In this document: positions 63,121 through 64,000 of the stretch, in pieces | Numbering within the stretch: the stretch's first letter is position 1 | Layout: every line of letters starts with the position of its first letter | From: Rhizobiales bacterium TNE-4 | Lineage (GTDB): Bacteria; Pseudomonadota; Alphaproteobacteria; Rhizobiales; Beijerinckiaceae | DNA length: 64,000 nt | Direction: 5' to 3' | Assembly: GCA_019083985.1 (NCBI GenBank) | Contig: JAHRCV010000001.1 | Span: forward strand, 620,001-684,000 | The notes under the pieces: generated by a model | Database searches by the model: none | Seen by the model: the letters and a program-made list of their open reading frames with translations, nothing else | Told to the model about the DNA's origin: nothing | Position numbers and translations under genes: made by a program

Positions 63121-64000
63121 TCAAGAAGGGAGTGGGTTGTACACAATAAAAATATCATTCAATTTTTGCTGTAAGGCCGTTCCACTACCGAGGGATGCGA
63201 CGTCAATGTTGCTGAGCACAACCTGATAGTCTGTGCCGGCACCGTTCGACTTAAAATCAAATTTGAGCAGGGTGCCGCCTCCAGTCGCTGCCGAGACGTC
63301 GACTTCGAGGGGCTTTTGTTGCGTCACTGTACTGGTGTAATTCGCCCATTCGATCCACAACTTGTCGGTGCCGATAGTAAAGTCAGTGATTGTATCGCGG
63401 AAGACTGTACTTCCATTTTTGGCGTCGCTCAGTTGCAATACGAAGGCGTCTGCCCCAGCTCCACCCGTGAGGGTATCATCGCCTTGGCCGCCGACAATCG
63501 TGTCATTGCCGCCGTCTCCCATCAGGGAATCGTTGCCGGCCTCGCCATACAGAAAATCATCGCCAACCCCGCCATTGGCCGTGTCATTGCCGTCGCCGGC
63601 AAAGATGACGTCCCTTGTGCCAGGCGCCGACAGATTAGTGTCGTCGTCGCCGAAAATACGATCGTTACCCGCGCCGCCGTTTATCGTATCGGCACCTCTG
63701 CCGCCGACAAGAAGATCGTCACCAGCATCGCCATAGAGCCAATCATTGCCTTTTTCACCGCGTAAGGTGTCATTGCCATCGCCGCCCGATATCGCATCAT
63801 TGCCATCGCCGCCGGTGACGCTGTCGTTACCCGTGCCGCCATATAGAAAATCATCTTTGCTCTGCCCGATGATGGTATCGTTTCCGCCGCCACCATCAAG
63901 CACATTGACGATACCAGCCGCACCCGTGATCGTTTGGTTTGCTGTGCCACCTCGGACCCAGCCTTTGCCATCGCTTAACTTCTGTGCCGTGACGCTGGTC
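63121..64000 (-). CDS. RTX calcium-binding secreted protein, C-terminal part (truncated by window end)
   Basis: The frame is open from the right edge of the window to the stop at 63121, giving at least 292 residues of the C-terminus; the true start is outside. Roughly 17 nonapeptide repeats of the GGxGNDxL type form calcium-binding beta-rolls, for example GGTGNDSVTGGDGNDAISGG. A GADAFVL and DTITDFTIGTDKL segment follows, as in the serralysin C-terminal domain. The last 60 residues are a likely uncleaved type I secretion signal. Enzyme or adhesin function cannot be told without the N-terminus. The codon use looks less GC-rich than in the neighbours. Confidence 0.88.
   Translation of the reverse strand, partial: TSVTAQKLSDGKGWVRGGTANQTITGAAGIVNVLDGGGGNDTIIGQSKDDFLYGGTGNDSVTGGDGNDAISGGDGNDTLRGEKGNDWLYGDAGDDLLVGGRGADTINGGAGNDRIFGDDDTNLSAPGTRDVIFAGDGNDTANGGVGDDFLYGEAGNDSLMGDGGNDTIVGGQGDDTLTGGAGADAFVLQLSDAKNGSTVFRDTITDFTIGTDKLWIEWANYTSTVTQQKPLEVDVSAATGGGTLLKFDFKSNGAGTDYQVVLSNIDVASLGSGTALQQKLNDIFIVYNPLPS
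63451..63900 (-). repeat. RTX nonapeptide-encoding repeat array
   Basis: A degenerate 27-base coding repeat specifies GGxGNDxLx units, interrupted once by a longer insert (DDDTNLSAPGTRD) near 63625. It is a protein-coding repeat, not a CRISPR array: units differ at most third positions and there are no unique spacers. Confidence 0.85.

Noticed and set aside
63451-63900. A CRISPR-like repeat array
   Set aside because: The repeats are in frame, degenerate, 27 bases long and encode GGxGNDxLx units; there are no spacers.

Overview
This window is dense bacterial chromosome of moderately high GC. It has no rRNA, tRNA, CRISPR array, insertion sequence or phage gene that I can see, and no gene-free stretch longer than about 230 bases. 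The gene content and order suggest an alphaproteobacterium, probably of the Hyphomicrobiales (Rhizobiales). The pointers are a ccmIEFH-degP-response regulator-kinase-glnE run followed by a PAS histidine kinase and pepN, a membrane cytochrome c-type urate oxidase (PuuD), a 17 kDa-antigen-type glycine-zipper lipoprotein, and many ATGA/GTGA stop-start overlaps. The genus cannot be fixed by reading alone.

Layout. 1-3.0 kb: an FAD amine oxidase facing an orphan membrane-anchored FMN glutamate-synthase-like protein. 3.1-6.1 kb: a small PepSY-like secreted protein, an OmpR-type regulator, a PhoQ-like kinase and a glycine-zipper lipoprotein. 6.1-10.1 kb: cytochrome c maturation genes ccmI, ccmE, ccmF, ccmH. 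10.2-16.9 kb: degP, a second two-component pair and glnE. 16.9-23.4 kb, minus strand: a PAS histidine kinase (PleC-like candidate), pepN and a zinc-type CDF exporter with an unusual triple C-terminal repeat. 23.6-33.3 kb, plus strand: gloA, then a tightly packed run of a YihV-like PfkB kinase, a YeiH-type transporter, and a purine catabolic block (uraH, xdhA, xdhB, xdhC, guaD, puuD, uraD) able to take guanine/xanthine to allantoin. 33.3-35.0 kb, minus strand: an SMP-30 lactonase and an IdnO-like gluconate dehydrogenase. 35.2-40.1 kb: a complete peptide-type ABC importer. 40.2-48.4 kb: a Na/Pi cotransporter-PhoU protein, a YihU-like reductase, two tail-to-tail EamA transporters, dusA, a thioesterase, a TauE/SafE exporter and a DUF1289 protein. 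48.4-51.8 kb: divergent cobS/cobT and a multi-membrane-span histidine kinase. 51.9-58.0 kb: a GST, an Fe-S uracil-DNA glycosylase, an RND efflux pair and a small proline-rich secreted protein. 58.1-61.3 kb, minus strand: a polar amino acid ABC transporter without its ATPase, plus a beta-hydroxyacid dehydrogenase. 61.5-63.0 kb: pccB. 63.1 kb to the end: the C-terminal part of an RTX calcium-binding protein running off the window.

How it fits together. The purine block needs a cytochrome c partner for PuuD, and part of the haem-attachment machinery lies in the same window. GlnE and the purine, amino acid and peptide systems all concern nitrogen supply. CobS/CobT make the corrinoid needed downstream of PccB by methylmalonyl-CoA mutase, which is not in this window. 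The most thought-provoking signal is that a YihV-like sugar kinase fused in an operon to a YeiH-type putative sulfate exporter, a YihU-like reductase with a PVGR loop in place of the family's usual PVSGG, and a TauE/SafE exporter all occur here. This hints at organosulfonate (sulfoquinovose-type) metabolism, although the genes are scattered and no isomerase or aldolase is present. All functional calls are family recognition by eye. No database search was run.
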